Positions 18,393 to 29,235 of a stretch of 64,000 nucleotides of DNA are shown one piece after another. The notes below the pieces were generated by a model. That model did no database searches. It was given only the letters and a program-made list of their open reading frames with translations, and had not been told where the DNA came from. The translations under genes and the position numbers were made by a program. Source of the stretch: an uncultured Psychrobacter sp. (GTDB lineage Bacteria; Pseudomonadota; Gammaproteobacteria; Pseudomonadales; Moraxellaceae). The DNA is taken from NCBI RefSeq assembly GCF_947488565.1, contig NZ_CANKZC010000002.1, positions 62,001-126,000 on the forward strand. Reading direction: 5' to 3'. Position 1 is the stretch's first letter. Each line of letters starts with the position of its first letter.

Positions 18393-19139
18393 TCATTGGT
18401 AACGTTGTTGCTGCTGCCACAGTAATCGACTTTGCAACGGCTGATAATCAAGCAAGTGATCAATTAGGTGTTTATGAAGACGTGACCAATTATTTAGTGT
18501 GGCCTCAACTATTCCTAGACGTGCCATATCAATAATATCTGCGCCAGTAAAAAGTGTTTGTAGCGTATTGATCGTCGTTTTATCAGGTTGGTTAGTAGCC
18601 ACAAAACCTACATCAGATAAAAACCGATAATCCGTATCAGGTTCGATAGGCGTTAATAAATTGTCATGGGCTAGCGTCAAGGAAAAGCCTAACTCTTGAA
18701 ATAGATAAGCCTCAAACTGACGTAAGCATAATCTAAGAGCAGTCGCTGTTAATGGCTGCTTTAATTGCGTCAAGCTGTCTTGATAATACTGCCACAATAC
18801 TGGCATTGGGTCTTCGCTAGGCAATAGCTTCCACAGTATCTCATTCAAATACAACGCTGCATACTGCTGCTGGCCGCTTATTTGCTGATAACGTGTCGGC
18901 TTAGGCGTTGTAGCATCTTTTGTAAAACTATCTTCTACGGGTAATAAACCAATCTGACTAAAGGTTTTTAGATCGCGCTTACCTGTTGCAAACAGTTGTA
19001 GCGGCTCAAACAAAGGCGCCCCTTTTTTACCAATACCGTGTACTACGCCATGTTGCCAAGAAAATAAATAGTAAAGCGCCCGTTTTTCCTGATAAGGACG
19101 CTGATGTAATAAATATCCTGTTAATGCTTCATTACGCAT
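18393..19139 (-). CDS. recO: DNA repair protein RecO
   Basis: Recombination mediator that anneals SSB-coated DNA and loads RecA with RecR. 248 aa. The N-terminal OB-fold-like part begins MRNEALTGYLLHQRPYQEK with the family-typical KRALYYLFSWQHGVVHGIGK. A helical domain follows, with CLRQFEAYLFQELGFSL. The zinc-finger cysteines seen in some RecO proteins are absent, as in many gammaproteobacteria. It follows era by 46 bp and precedes pdxJ. Confidence 0.92.
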   Translation of the reverse strand: MRNEALTGYLLHQRPYQEKRALYYLFSWQHGVVHGIGKKGAPLFEPLQLFATGKRDLKTFSQIGLLPVEDSFTKDATTPKPTRYQQISGQQQYAALYLNEILWKLLPSEDPMPVLWQYYQDSLTQLKQPLTATALRLCLRQFEAYLFQELGFSLTLAHDNLLTPIEPDTDYRFLSDVGFVATNQPDKTTINTLQTLFTGADIIDMARLGIVEATLNNWSRLHKHLIDHLLDYQPLQSRLLWQQQQRYQ

Positions 19140-19185
19140 TGGCTATTACCTCAGCATCATGTGTAGATCAAATATTTATTTTAAA

Positions 19186-20358
19186 TCAATAACCCAAGCT
19201 GGTGAGCGCGCGTTCGTCATCAGACCAGCCACGCTTAACTTTTACCCACAAAGTTAGCATGACCTTTTTGCCAAATAACTGTTCCATATCTTTGCGTGCA
19301 TCCATCCCAACTTGCTTGATACGTTGACCTTTTTCACCAATCACAATGGCTTTTTGTCCATTGCGCTCTACATATATCGTGGCATCAATAAAAGTACAGG
19401 CTTTACGTGGACGACCAGTTTTTGGGTCTGTATGAGCTGCTTCATCTTTAAACTCATCGATTTGGACGGTGAGATCATAGGGTACTTCATCGCCTGCACT
19501 ACGCATGATTTTTTCACGAATAATTTCACTGGCTAAAAAACGCTCTGAGCGGTCAGTAATTTGCTCAGTATCGTAGATAGGCGTGGCATTCGGTAGATGT
19601 GACGCAATTACTTCTTCAAGACGGTCTAAGTTTTGGTTTTTTAAAGCCGAAACGGGTACGATGTCAGCAAAGTCGAAACTCTCATCAAATGTTTCAATCA
19701 ATGGAAGCAGCGTACCTTTATCTTTTAACGTATCTGCTTTATTAATGACCAATACGACCGTCAAATCAGTTTCACCAAGCTTTTGTAACGTCAGTAAATC
19801 ATCTTCACGCCACTGGTCTGAGTCGACTACAAATAGTACTAAGTCCACGTCTACCAAAGCTGATACGGCAGCTTTATTCATACGCTCATTGATAGCACGT
19901 ACTTCATTGTGATGAATACCTGGCGTATCTACGAACACCGCCTGCATCTCATTGGTACTCAAAATACCATGAATGCGATGGCGCGTCGTTTGCGGCTTGC
20001 GGGAAGTAATTGATAGCTTTTGACCCAATAGATGATTCATCAGAGTCGATTTACCAACGTTTGGACGACCAATGATCGCCACATAACCTGCTTTAAAGTC
20101 CTTAGCAACCCCAGCCTTGTTACTTGGCGCAAAGAACCCATCAATCGCAGCATTATTTTCAAGAGTAATACTCTTATCATGTTCATCAGCATCACTAGTG
20201 TCATGCGGCTGAACGGCAGTTAATGAATCGCCTATTTGTCTGGCTTCTTGCATATTTTCAACGTTTTCTACAGCATCATTTTGATTGGTGTCAGCATTTT
20301 CTGTCATATTATGGGCATTATTTTTGGGAGTGAATGGCAAGTCATTATGATTGCTCAT
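19186..20358 (-). CDS. era: GTPase Era with long N-terminal extension
   Basis: GTPase that binds the 3' end of 16S rRNA during 30S maturation. 390 aa against ~300 for the family: the first ~88 residues are an acidic, Asn/Asp-rich extension before the core start FKAGYVAIIGRPNVGKST. Motifs are GRPNVGKST (G1), the VDTPGIH block (G3), NKAD (G4) and SALKN (G5). The C-terminal KH domain carries VIGEKGQRIKQVG. No alternative start immediately before the core is evident, and the ATG at 20358 is preceded by AGGATTACCCT. It sits between rnc and recO as usual. Confidence 0.95.
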   Translation of the reverse strand: MSNHNDLPFTPKNNAHNMTENADTNQNDAVENVENMQEARQIGDSLTAVQPHDTSDADEHDKSITLENNAAIDGFFAPSNKAGVAKDFKAGYVAIIGRPNVGKSTLMNHLLGQKLSITSRKPQTTRHRIHGILSTNEMQAVFVDTPGIHHNEVRAINERMNKAAVSALVDVDLVLFVVDSDQWREDDLLTLQKLGETDLTVVLVINKADTLKDKGTLLPLIETFDESFDFADIVPVSALKNQNLDRLEEVIASHLPNATPIYDTEQITDRSERFLASEIIREKIMRSAGDEVPYDLTVQIDEFKDEAAHTDPKTGRPRKACTFIDATIYVERNGQKAIVIGEKGQRIKQVGMDARKDMEQLFGKKVMLTLWVKVKRGWSDDERALTSLGY

Positions 20359-20544
20359 AGGGTAATCCTGTGGGGTTTTGATAATAATCTTAGTAGCACG
20401 TTCTATATTTTAAGAGCATCTACAAAGCTAATGTTAATGTAAAGATATTTGAAGTCTGATGCCATCTGCTAAAACATTAGAAATTGGTAATGTAATCAAT
20501 GATTCAGAAATTATAAAACCGAACATCATATAAAGAAAAAGCCA

Positions 20545-21339
20545 TCAACGTTTTTTAAAAGCACCTGGCAGCTTATGCAATTGATTAATCATTAATTCAG
20601 CTGCTTTTTGCTCAGCTATACGGCGACTTTCACCAGACTCAGTAATATCAGGACAATTATTAATATTGACCTGACAGCGTACTACAAATATTTGATAAGG
20701 AGCATTGCCCCGTGTTTCGACCAACTCGTAATGAGGCAAATCAAACTGTTTGGATTGTAGCCATTCTTGCAAACGGCTTTTGGCATCTTTCAAAGCTTTT
20801 TGGTCATTGACGTTATCAATAAGGTCACCATACCATGCTAATACGCAATGACGAGTAACCTCCATATCTTGACTGTCTAAATAAATAGCCCCAATCAATG
20901 ACTCTACGGCATCAGCCAATATCGAGGCGCGGTTACGACCGCCACCTTTACGCTCACCAACACCTAGAATCAAATGGTTAGACAATTCTAAATTTTGCGC
21001 AATAGTCACCAATGATTCTTGACGTACTAACGTAGCACGCATACGCGTCAGACGCCCTTCGTTTTGATTTGGATAACGATGATATAAAGCTTCACCGATG
21101 ATCATACCAAGAAGCGCATCTCCCAAAAACTCCAAACGTTCGTAGTTCTTCTTGCTATCAAACGAACGATGCGTCAAGGCCAAATTTGGTAGACTCAAAT
21201 CATTAAACTCGTAGCCTAATTTTCGGGTCAATACTGCCAGACGCTGAACAAAATCTGAGCCTTTAGGTAAAGTCTCCATAGTTGCGCTATTTTTTTTGGC
21301 GGTAGGCAGCGCTTTGTATGATTGTGAAGTTGATTTCAT
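20545..21339 (-). CDS. rnc: Ribonuclease III
   Basis: Double-strand-specific endonuclease processing rRNA precursors and some mRNAs. 264 aa, with ~30 extra N-terminal residues. The signature NYERLEFLGDALLGMIIGEA (about 79-98) carries the catalytic acidic residues, with a second acidic cluster in ILADAVESLIGAIYLD. The C-terminal dsRNA-binding domain includes LQEWLQSK and ESGESRRIAEQKAAELMI. It lies 186 bp before era and follows the DUF4845 gene. Confidence 0.95.
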   Translation of the reverse strand: MKSTSQSYKALPTAKKNSATMETLPKGSDFVQRLAVLTRKLGYEFNDLSLPNLALTHRSFDSKKNYERLEFLGDALLGMIIGEALYHRYPNQNEGRLTRMRATLVRQESLVTIAQNLELSNHLILGVGERKGGGRNRASILADAVESLIGAIYLDSQDMEVTRHCVLAWYGDLIDNVNDQKALKDAKSRLQEWLQSKQFDLPHYELVETRGNAPYQIFVVRCQVNINNCPDITESGESRRIAEQKAAELMINQLHKLPGAFKKR

Positions 21340-21541
21340 GCGTGGCTTTTGGTTATCCTTTAATGTTGGTAATTCATACGGTTAAATAGTTGGTAGAGTA
21401 GCTGTATAAAACCTATTAAACGCTTATAAACAGTCTATATTTTGCTAATCGTTGCAGATCAGTTATTACAAATGGTGAATGCTTTTTAATTGGTTAACTT
21501 CCATCTACTATAAATGATAAAACAGCTACTTATGTAGACAT

Positions 21542-21937
21542 CTACTCTACTGAAGCGGCATTTATCTCACCTTCAAAACGATTAACGATATCAACATTAC
21601 CAAAGAAATTACTGGTTTTATCATAATCCTTATAGATAGCAAGCTGACCTGGTTGTTTATTGGTAAAAGTAAATACCTCTTCAGCAGTCGTGTCATAATC
21701 AGCATTGATAGACAGTTGACGATTGACGCGTTCAACGAACTGTTTTGCAGTCTCGCCATTATTATTGGCTTCTTTTAGCTGAGTACCTAATGTTTTGCTC
21801 AGCTGATAGTCTCCAACTTGAGCAGGCATAATGGCAATCACCAACTTGCCAGCAATAACGATAATAATAAGTAATAAAACTATGCTAGTCACACCAGACC
21901 CACGTTGCGACGACAACCCTGTTAACTGCTGCGGCAT
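21542..21937 (-). CDS. DUF4845-type single-pass membrane protein
   Basis: A 131-aa protein with a short cytoplasmic start (MPQQLTGLSSQRGSG), one transmembrane helix (VTSIVLLLIIIVIAGKLVIA) and a small extracytoplasmic domain with VGDYQLSKTLGTQLKEA. The N-terminal SQRGSG followed by a helix is typical of the DUF4845 family, found between lepB and rnc in many gammaproteobacteria. Its function is not known. It follows lepB by 188 bp on the same strand. Confidence 0.8.
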   Translation of the reverse strand: MPQQLTGLSSQRGSGVTSIVLLLIIIVIAGKLVIAIMPAQVGDYQLSKTLGTQLKEANNNGETAKQFVERVNRQLSINADYDTTAEEVFTFTNKQPGQLAIYKDYDKTSNFFGNVDIVNRFEGEINAASVE

Positions 21938-22125
21938 AAATTCTCCTAATGACTCAATATAATATAGTTGTATTTCATGCTCTATTGGTGTTTATGTCTT
22001 AATGTTCTATAACCATTTTGTGCATCTCTTGCGCAACATGGTTGATGAAGTACATACAGTATATATATTAATTTAATTAGGGTTAATATTGATATTAGCA
22101 CAATAATCAATCAATAGAATAGCGA

Positions 22126-23034
22126 CTAATCAATTGAACCGTTACGTGCGAAAGTCGGCAGATTAAGCCCAGGTGGTTTATGCATCCAAATATACACAGC
22201 TTTACCAGCTAAATTCTCATCAGGTACAAATCCCCAAAACCTGCCATCAGCACTACGGTCACGGTTATCACCCATCACAAAGTACTCGCCAGCAGGCACG
22301 GTGACGCGCCACTCTGTACCTGCTGAGCTTACCACTTCTGGTGCTTGCTGTTGCAAAAACGGCGCATATTGCGAGCTATTCATACCTGATAAATAGCGCA
22401 CTAAATGCTTATTCTCACCTTGTGTTTCTTGAAAATACTGAGCCTGTTCTTCTTCTTGTTGGCCCATTTGCATAGCCTCAGACTCAGTCAATACTTGACC
22501 AGTCGTTACTTGACCAGCAGGGTAAAGCTGCGCAGTTAGATCTTTATTAGCATCAAAATCTACTGGCTTAGTATCGACTGGTACATCATTGATCGCAAGC
22601 TGTCCTTGACTGTAGCTGACAGTGTCACCAGGCAAACCGATGACACGCTTGATATAATAGATGCTGGGGTTTTCAGGGTAGCGAAATACTATCACATCGC
22701 CGTGTTCAGGACTCCCCGTGTCCAACACTTTATTATACGTCAAAGGCAAGCGTACACCATACGCATACTTATTAACCGCGATAAAATCACCAGTATATAA
22801 AGTTGGCACCATAGAAGATGATGGAATGTTGAAAGGTTCAATTAAGAACGAGCGTACAACCAACACCACTGCTAAGACAGGAAAAAAGTCGTAAGCCCAG
22901 CGTACCAACAAGCTCTCTTTACCATGGCCACGGGTTTTACGCTGTTTTAATGCCAACTTATCTAGTAGCCATATTAGCCCTAGACCTAACGTTAATGGCA
23001 CCAAAATCAAATTAAAATCAAAATCCATACTCAT
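22126..23034 (-). CDS. lepB: Signal peptidase I
   Basis: Inner membrane protease that removes Sec and Tat signal peptides. 302 aa. Two N-terminal membrane helices are visible (LILVPLTLGLGLIWLLDKLA and FFPVLAVVLVVRSFLI). The catalytic Ser is in IPSSSMVPTLYTGDF and the catalytic Lys in YYIKRVIGLPGD. The late family motif GDNRDRSADGRFWGFVP is intact. The middle of the periplasmic domain has a Glu/Gln-rich insert. It lies 97 bp after lepA, the normal partner. Confidence 0.96.
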   Translation of the reverse strand: MSMDFDFNLILVPLTLGLGLIWLLDKLALKQRKTRGHGKESLLVRWAYDFFPVLAVVLVVRSFLIEPFNIPSSSMVPTLYTGDFIAVNKYAYGVRLPLTYNKVLDTGSPEHGDVIVFRYPENPSIYYIKRVIGLPGDTVSYSQGQLAINDVPVDTKPVDFDANKDLTAQLYPAGQVTTGQVLTESEAMQMGQQEEEQAQYFQETQGENKHLVRYLSGMNSSQYAPFLQQQAPEVVSSAGTEWRVTVPAGEYFVMGDNRDRSADGRFWGFVPDENLAGKAVYIWMHKPPGLNLPTFARNGSID

Positions 23035-23131
23035 TTGCCTATTAAAGAGCTGCTTATCTCACGACTTTAACGCTAAGAATAACGACATGCGACGTATTAT
23101 TTGCAAAAACAAGGTAAGACAGTTTAAACCA

Positions 23132-24931
23132 TTAACTATCTACTTGCAGTACCGCTAAGAAAGCCTCTTGAGGAATCTCGACGTTACCGACTTGCTTCAT
23201 ACGCTTCTTGCCTGCTTTTTGCTTAGATAACAGCTTTTTCTTACGCGATACATCCCCGCCATAACACTTAGCAAGGACGTCTTTACGCATGGCTTTGACC
23301 GTACTACGACCAATGATTTGACTACCAATTGCCGCTTGAATGGCCACATCGAACATCTGCCGCGGGATAAGCTCTTTCATCTTGGTCACTAACTGATTAC
23401 CACGGAAACGCGCTTGATCCTGATGTACGATCATCGCTAGGGCATCAACTTTATCACCATTGATCAACACATCAACTTTTACCAGCTTATCTACTTGATA
23501 ACGCTCAAAGTTATAATCAAGCGATGCAAACCCACGAGAGACAGATTTTAGACGGTCAAAGAAATCCATGACCACCTCACCCATTGGAATATCAAAGATT
23601 ATCTGCACTTGCTTGCCCATAAAGCGCATATCAACCTGCACCCCGCGTCGCTCGATGCACAGCGTCATAACGTTGCCTAAATAATCTTGCGGCACTAAAA
23701 TCTGACAACGGGCAATCGGTTCGCGAAACTCTTCTATATTGTTCGGTTCTGGCAATTTTGAAGGGTTGTCGACATAGATTATTTCACCATCTTTCTTTTC
23801 GATCTCATAGATAACAGAGGGCGCCGTGGTAATTAAGTCCAAGTCATACTCACGCTCTAAACGCTCTTGGATAATCTCCATGTGCAGCATACCCAAGAAG
23901 CCGCAGCGAAAGCCAAAGCCTAATGCATCAGAGGTATCAGGTTCAAAAAATAGTGAGGCATCATTAATTTGCAGCTTTTGTAGTGCTTCACGAAATTTTT
24001 CAAAATCGTTGGCATCAACAGGGAACATACCTGCATAAACTTGCGGAGTTACTTGCTTAAAGCCTGGAATGCGATCAACGTCTGGTGTTTTGGCATGGGT
24101 GATCGTATCACCGACGGGAGCCCCTGCAATGTCTTTGATACCAGCAATAACAAAACCCACTTCCCCAGCTTCTAAAATACCTGTATCGACTGGCTTGGGC
24201 GTAAATACACCAATAGAGCTAACCGGATGCGCCTCTTTGGTCGATTTAATATAAATCTTATCGCCTTTTTTTACGGTCCCTTCTCGAACTCGCACCAATG
24301 AAACCACGCCTAAATAACTGTCAAACCATGAGTCTATAATCAAAGCTTGTAGCGGTGCTTTGCGGTCACCCGTCGGTGCAGGAATAACTTCAACTAAGGT
24401 TTCTAATAGTTTGTCGACACCAAGCCCTGATTTTGCAGACACACGCGGTGCATCAATGGCTTCAATACCAATGATATCTTCAATCTCTTGAATCACGCGC
24501 TCAGGCTCAACTTGAGGCAGATCGATTTTATTTAAAACCGCCATTACCTCCAAGCCTTGATCAACTGCGGTATAACAATTGGCAACAGACTGTGCTTCTA
24601 CGCCCTGCGCGGCATCTACCACCAGCAGTGCACCTTCACAAGCGGCTAATGACCGAGAAACTTCGTATGAGAAATCGACGTGTCCCGGCGTATCAATAAA
24701 GTTGAGCTGATAGCGCTCGCCATTTGGATGATCATAGAACAAGGTTACTGATTGTGCTTTGATGGTAATACCGCGCTCGCGCTCGATATCCATGGAATCA
24801 AGTACTTGTGCTTGCATTTCACGATCTTGCAAGGCACCACACATTTGAATAAATCGATCGGCAAGCGTTGATTTGCCATGATCAATATGGGCGATAATAG
24901 AAAAGTTACGAATATTGGCTAATGCAGTCAC
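23132..24931 (-). CDS. lepA: Elongation factor 4 (LepA)
   Basis: Ribosome-bound GTPase affecting initiation and back-translocation. 599 aa, the family norm. The GTPase motifs are [14 protein letters not shown] (G1), ERGITIKAQ (G2), [12 protein letters not shown] (G3) and NKIDLP (G4). The LepA-specific C-terminal domain includes [20 protein letters not shown]. It is first in the run leading to pdxJ. A candidate promoter lies about 245 bp upstream. Confidence 0.97.
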   Translation of the reverse strand: MTALANIRNFSIIAHIDHGKSTLADRFIQMCGALQDREMQAQVLDSMDIERERGITIKAQSVTLFYDHPNGERYQLNFIDTPGHVDFSYEVSRSLAACEGALLVVDAAQGVEAQSVANCYTAVDQGLEVMAVLNKIDLPQVEPERVIQEIEDIIGIEAIDAPRVSAKSGLGVDKLLETLVEVIPAPTGDRKAPLQALIIDSWFDSYLGVVSLVRVREGTVKKGDKIYIKSTKEAHPVSSIGVFTPKPVDTGILEAGEVGFVIAGIKDIAGAPVGDTITHAKTPDVDRIPGFKQVTPQVYAGMFPVDANDFEKFREALQKLQINDASLFFEPDTSDALGFGFRCGFLGMLHMEIIQERLEREYDLDLITTAPSVIYEIEKKDGEIIYVDNPSKLPEPNNIEEFREPIARCQILVPQDYLGNVMTLCIERRGVQVDMRFMGKQVQIIFDIPMGEVVMDFFDRLKSVSRGFASLDYNFERYQVDKLVKVDVLINGDKVDALAMIVHQDQARFRGNQLVTKMKELIPRQMFDVAIQAAIGSQIIGRSTVKAMRKDVLAKCYGGDVSRKKKLLSKQKAGKKRMKQVGNVEIPQEAFLAVLQVDS

Positions 24932-25371
24932 AAAGCGCCTACTAAATAAAAGGTGATTGGATAACCGCTATTGAACAACGATGCCTGAACAATAGTAAAA
25001 AGCGAACGGTTATTAGATATTAATTATGATAAAAATGTTGTAAAACAGAATTAACAATAAAGATAAGTGTTGTCAATGGTGGTCGCCAAAGCGCGTCTGA
25101 TTGAACTAAGTTAATAATATCAACTATTAAAATCACGACGGACGGCACTTGCTAACCTACACAGACATATGAGCGTATTCTAGCAGTTTTCCACTATAAA
25201 GTAAGAAGATTTTATTAGGAGCAATCTGGTTGAAATTTAACACTACAACTGATCAACGTTGCCAGTTACATAAGCCTTAATTATATAAGGCATAATAGTT
25301 TAGAGTTACGGTAGCAAATCAGTGACTAGTAAGTTGTTGCATTAAATGAGTTACCCGATATGTATAAGACA
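24932..25371. promoter_or_regulatory. lepA upstream region, downstream of kpsS
   Basis: 440 bp without a gene. On the minus strand a TAGAAT (complement of 25177-25182) with a weak CTTACT 17 bp upstream (25200-25205) is a plausible lepA promoter. I see no T-tailed hairpin ending the capsule gene run, which is transcribed towards lepA, so read-through into lepA is possible. No repeat recognised. Confidence 0.35.
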
Positions 25372-26616
25372 TTATTTGACTGTATCAGATACTGCGTCTG
25401 TGCTAACTGGTCGTTGCAAGTATTTATACATCCATGGCGACTTACCATAGAATGCCCCATTGATCTGTGTTTGTTCGATCAAATACTCACGGAACCTCAA
25501 ATAGAACTCATTGTCTGGATGTTTAGGCTGCTGCCAAAATTGTGCAAGCGCCTTAGGATCTGTTAGCTTAGGCGTGTCATAGATAGCGCGTCCCATAACC
25601 TTAGTGGGTTTTTTGTGATATACCGACTGTAGACCCGTTGTACTGTTGATGGTGACCATGCCAATGCTGTGCTTCATGAGCGTTGGCAGATGCATGTCAC
25701 AACCATAAAATACTCTTGATTTGATCTGGTAAAGGGCTGCTAGGCTTGCTACCAATTCGCGATAATCACGATGACCACGATCTAAAGGGTGATGCTTGAA
25801 TACGAGCATCTGCTTTGTATCAGCATGGTCTGCAAAGCTTGCAATAACTTCGTCTATGAACTGCACGACATCACGATAACCACTATGATGGGTGATCTGT
25901 GAGTCATTATGTACTTGCAAGCTGACCAAAAAGTAATTGTTATCTGCGTGAGTGACGAGATGTTTTTGTAGCTTCTTATCTGGTAAATACCCACGCAATT
26001 TACGCCAAGGCGCTTTTAACCAAGCGATTGCTTCTTGCCATGCGGTCATTCCACGATAATGTGAATAGTGCGGATAACGCGACTTGTATAGGCGGGTAAC
26101 GATATAATAAACGATAGCAGCAACACTTAATCGATAAAAGCGATTGTGCGTGTATAACGGTTTATCATTGGCTTTTTTGAGTGCTTTAATATCGGCAATG
26201 TTTAAGCGTGAGTAGCCATTGATACCATGCTCTTGTAGGGTAATATAATCGGGTCGTAAATAGCCTTCTTCAAATACAAAAAAGGATATGCCTAACTTTT
26301 CACTCAAGCAGGCAGCTTGCGTATGATGCGGGCGACAATCACCAAAACAGACAATCGCATCAATGCTGTGCTCTTCAATAAAGGATTGTAACCAAGAGGA
26401 AAACTGCCCTAAGGTCCCTACATAATCATGAGCATTAGGATGACGATAAAAAAACGCATCACCAGCATTGAAGTTAATTTTACTTACTTGAATATCTTGA
26501 GTTTGCAAAAATGTTGTAAAACGATTGAAAAAACCACCCATCTTTCCTTGTAGCAGCAAGACGTGTCGATGAGTAAGCAATTGATGCATCGAAGCTGCCA
26601 TAAGATTAGGTACCAT
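25372..26616 (-). CDS. kpsS: Capsule polysaccharide beta-Kdo linker transferase KpsS
   Basis: Cytoplasmic enzyme that, with KpsC, builds the poly-beta-Kdo linker on a phosphatidylglycerol acceptor for group-2 capsules. 414 aa. Family features are HVLLLQGKMGGFFNRFTTFL at the N-terminus, DAIVCFGDCRPHHTQA, FFVFEEGYLRPDYIT, and LVFKHHPLDRGHRDY with STTGLQSVYHKKPTKVMG towards the C-terminus. The ATG at 26616 has no obvious ribosome site; ATGs 5 and 9 codons later are alternatives. It is the last of six capsule genes on this strand. Confidence 0.9.
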   Translation of the reverse strand: MVPNLMAASMHQLLTHRHVLLLQGKMGGFFNRFTTFLQTQDIQVSKINFNAGDAFFYRHPNAHDYVGTLGQFSSWLQSFIEEHSIDAIVCFGDCRPHHTQAACLSEKLGISFFVFEEGYLRPDYITLQEHGINGYSRLNIADIKALKKANDKPLYTHNRFYRLSVAAIVYYIVTRLYKSRYPHYSHYRGMTAWQEAIAWLKAPWRKLRGYLPDKKLQKHLVTHADNNYFLVSLQVHNDSQITHHSGYRDVVQFIDEVIASFADHADTKQMLVFKHHPLDRGHRDYRELVASLAALYQIKSRVFYGCDMHLPTLMKHSIGMVTINSTTGLQSVYHKKPTKVMGRAIYDTPKLTDPKALAQFWQQPKHPDNEFYLRFREYLIEQTQINGAFYGKSPWMYKYLQRPVSTDAVSDTVK

Positions 26617-26732
26617 CGGTTAGAAAGTTAAAAATTAACGTTAAACGAATAAAGCAATGTTGTAACAACTGCTAAATTGTACACAAATTATACCAAAAAA
26701 AACATAATTGTCGTAATGGATTTGCTTTAAAC

Positions 26733-29180
26733 CTACTGATTTTTTTGATGTAGATGCCGTTGCCATTTATGACGCTGCTGCATAAAGCGCGTAGTAGTAT
26801 GACGTTTTAACTGATTAGTAAGCTTTGATAGCGTAGACAACTTTATTGGTAAAATAATGTTTGTTTGAGCCGCACTGTCATATGATTTATTTTGAGACAT
26901 TTGTTGATTTTGGTGCTTAGCAGGATATAAGTAATCAACCACTTGCTCTACTTGTGCAAGTCCATAACCATCGGGTAAGCGATATAGTGGATAGTGTATG
27001 AGTGCACAGTACAGTAGTTGCTCAAGCGATAATACTGTGTCCCGCTTTCGCCTCTGTAGATAATCTGCTTTTGGTGATAACTGTGCATCTATATCGGTCG
27101 TCAAGCCCCACCCTGCATAAAACGGCAAACCGTAACAAGTCACTTTTAGCCCGCGCAACAATGCTTCAAAGCCAGTCAATGAGCTAATCGTATGTACCTC
27201 ATCGACGCACTCTAAACAATCAGGCATCGCTGTATCATAGGCAACTGCTTGTACTTTTGCTAAGCATTCCTTGTCAACTTTGCCTGCTCGTAGACCAGCT
27301 TCTACATCTGGATGCGGTTTATAAATTAGATAGGCATCAGGATTGTCTTGTCTGACACGCTCAATCAGGCCTCGATTGGTCTTAATAGTCGAGCCGCAAT
27401 ACTGCACTGACAGATCATCTTCTACTTGCCCAATGATAAGGAGACGTGGTTTGCCAGATACTTTTGCATCCTGCATCCATTGCATTTTTTGATCAATAAT
27501 GCTGGTTTTATCAGTAGCATTAACTTCAGCACTAACTTCCGTACCAACGTTATATTTGCTTACTCGCTGAGTCAGTAGTTTGGTTTGCAGCCTTTGTACT
27601 CGTGCATGTTGCTGTGGTGTCAAGGTATCACAGTTGCGTAATAAAGTTTCTAAATCTGAGGGCTGAGTGGCATCATAATAAATACCTTGTTTATCTATTA
27701 CTACCGATAACGGTGCGAGTAATGTTGCACCCAGACCATTTGAGCGAATAAAACCATCTTCCATACAATAAATAGCTGGCATATCCGACATTGGCGGCTT
27801 TGCAAGTTTACTCTGTAGTCGTTTATAGACTTGTTGACGTTTAGCTAAGCCCCATACCAATAAAGGCTGGTGATAATCAACTTTAAAATGATCTGGATGT
27901 AGTAAGTTTTTTAGACGCGGTTTTGGTTTGACAAACAATGTCGTACGCGGCAGATTAACAAAGGCTCTAACGAAAGGCAGTTTCCAACGGCTAAACTCAT
28001 ATACCGTCAAATTACCTTCAAGACGCGATTGCCAATGGCGATTGGTTACCAACCAAGTAATCGCCGTATCAATATCACATGCCTGCCGCGTTACTGGCTC
28101 GACATAGCGACTATAATCAATATAAGCACTATAAAATAACGTCTCTAACGTTGCTGTTGAGTTTTGACGGCGCTTTTTAACTGCTTTTAGCAACCGTTTT
28201 GGTGCGCCGCTGTCATCAGTAAGCCCCCAGCCGCTATACCAATTTACCCCAAAGCAATGTACAGCCTTGCCTAGCATCAACCCCTCAAACCCCATATGCG
28301 AGCTGACTGTATAGACATGATCTACCTGTGCCAGTAGCGCGATTGGATTGAGTGCTTGCGTTAATAGTCGAACGTTTTTAGGTAGCTTAAGATGGGTAAG
28401 GTAACCTGACTTGGCGGCAGGATGCGCTTTAATCCATATATAGGCATCAGGATGATTGCGACAGGCAGTCTTTAGCATACGCTTAAACTGACGCTTACTT
28501 GCACCAGCGCCTTTGATAGAAGCATCACCAGCGACCTGATCAATTAAGAGTACATGCGACTTTACCGAGTCTTCTCTTAGACTGGTATTTTCTTCAGTAA
28601 CCAGTTTGTCTAATGAGGGACAAGTAATCACAGCATTATATTTACTCAACTGTTTATCGCAAATATATGTCATTAACTGGCGAGCATGGACTTTATTTAA
28701 AATATCACTATCAGAGTTAGCATATTCTTTAGCGCGCGTAACGATTAACTGCTCAAGGCGTGAGCTTTGTGTTAAATCAAAGTAGATACCAATATCATCA
28801 ACAACCACGCTCAGCCCATGACGACTGCCGATACCAGAATCTAGAGAACGCAAAAAACCATCTTCGATACTTAAAGTTGTTAGTTGTTGACGGTCAGCCG
28901 CTCTTTTCGCTCGTTGATAGCTTTTTTTGTGTCCCCAACCGATAAAAGCGTTAGGCGTTTGTAGATTTGGATTAAAACGCTGCTGCACGCTTGACCATGG
29001 GTACCAGCGCTGAATATTAGCGTCCAAGACATTAGGCAGCAGCAAATTATTACGGTGCATTCCTTTACCAATGACTGCCAAACGATTGGGTATCAAGTGT
29101 TGAGCTGATGACAAAGATGGTACAGCCTTAGAAGTAGACGTCGTTGGCACCTTATCTTCGTTTGCTGCACTTCTTGTCAT
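26733..29180 (-). CDS. kpsC: Capsule polysaccharide beta-Kdo transferase KpsC
   Basis: Large cytoplasmic enzyme (815 aa from the chosen start) with two homologous halves. Each carries a paired motif: SIEDGFLRSLDSGIGSRHGL with GIYFDLTQSS in the N-terminal half, and CMEDGFIRSNGLGATLLAPL with GIYYDATQPS in the C-terminal half. Each also has an acceptor-site block (YIWIKAHPAAKSGY; YLIYKPHPDVEAGL) and an SSHMGFEGL or SSLTGFEALL segment. In KpsC the two halves add the first Kdo units of the capsule linker. I use the ATG at 29180 because AAGGA is eight bases upstream; the ATG at 29189 is too close to it. Confidence 0.93.
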   Translation of the reverse strand: MTRSAANEDKVPTTSTSKAVPSLSSAQHLIPNRLAVIGKGMHRNNLLLPNVLDANIQRWYPWSSVQQRFNPNLQTPNAFIGWGHKKSYQRAKRAADRQQLTTLSIEDGFLRSLDSGIGSRHGLSVVVDDIGIYFDLTQSSRLEQLIVTRAKEYANSDSDILNKVHARQLMTYICDKQLSKYNAVITCPSLDKLVTEENTSLREDSVKSHVLLIDQVAGDASIKGAGASKRQFKRMLKTACRNHPDAYIWIKAHPAAKSGYLTHLKLPKNVRLLTQALNPIALLAQVDHVYTVSSHMGFEGLMLGKAVHCFGVNWYSGWGLTDDSGAPKRLLKAVKKRRQNSTATLETLFYSAYIDYSRYVEPVTRQACDIDTAITWLVTNRHWQSRLEGNLTVYEFSRWKLPFVRAFVNLPRTTLFVKPKPRLKNLLHPDHFKVDYHQPLLVWGLAKRQQVYKRLQSKLAKPPMSDMPAIYCMEDGFIRSNGLGATLLAPLSVVIDKQGIYYDATQPSDLETLLRNCDTLTPQQHARVQRLQTKLLTQRVSKYNVGTEVSAEVNATDKTSIIDQKMQWMQDAKVSGKPRLLIIGQVEDDLSVQYCGSTIKTNRGLIERVRQDNPDAYLIYKPHPDVEAGLRAGKVDKECLAKVQAVAYDTAMPDCLECVDEVHTISSLTGFEALLRGLKVTCYGLPFYAGWGLTTDIDAQLSPKADYLQRRKRDTVLSLEQLLYCALIHYPLYRLPDGYGLAQVEQVVDYLYPAKHQNQQMSQNKSYDSAAQTNIILPIKLSTLSKLTNQLKRHTTTRFMQQRHKWQRHLHQKNQ

Positions 29181-29235
29181 TTTGATCATCCTTTTTAATG
29201 CTGTATTGGCGTTAATATACCTTTGACATCAACCG

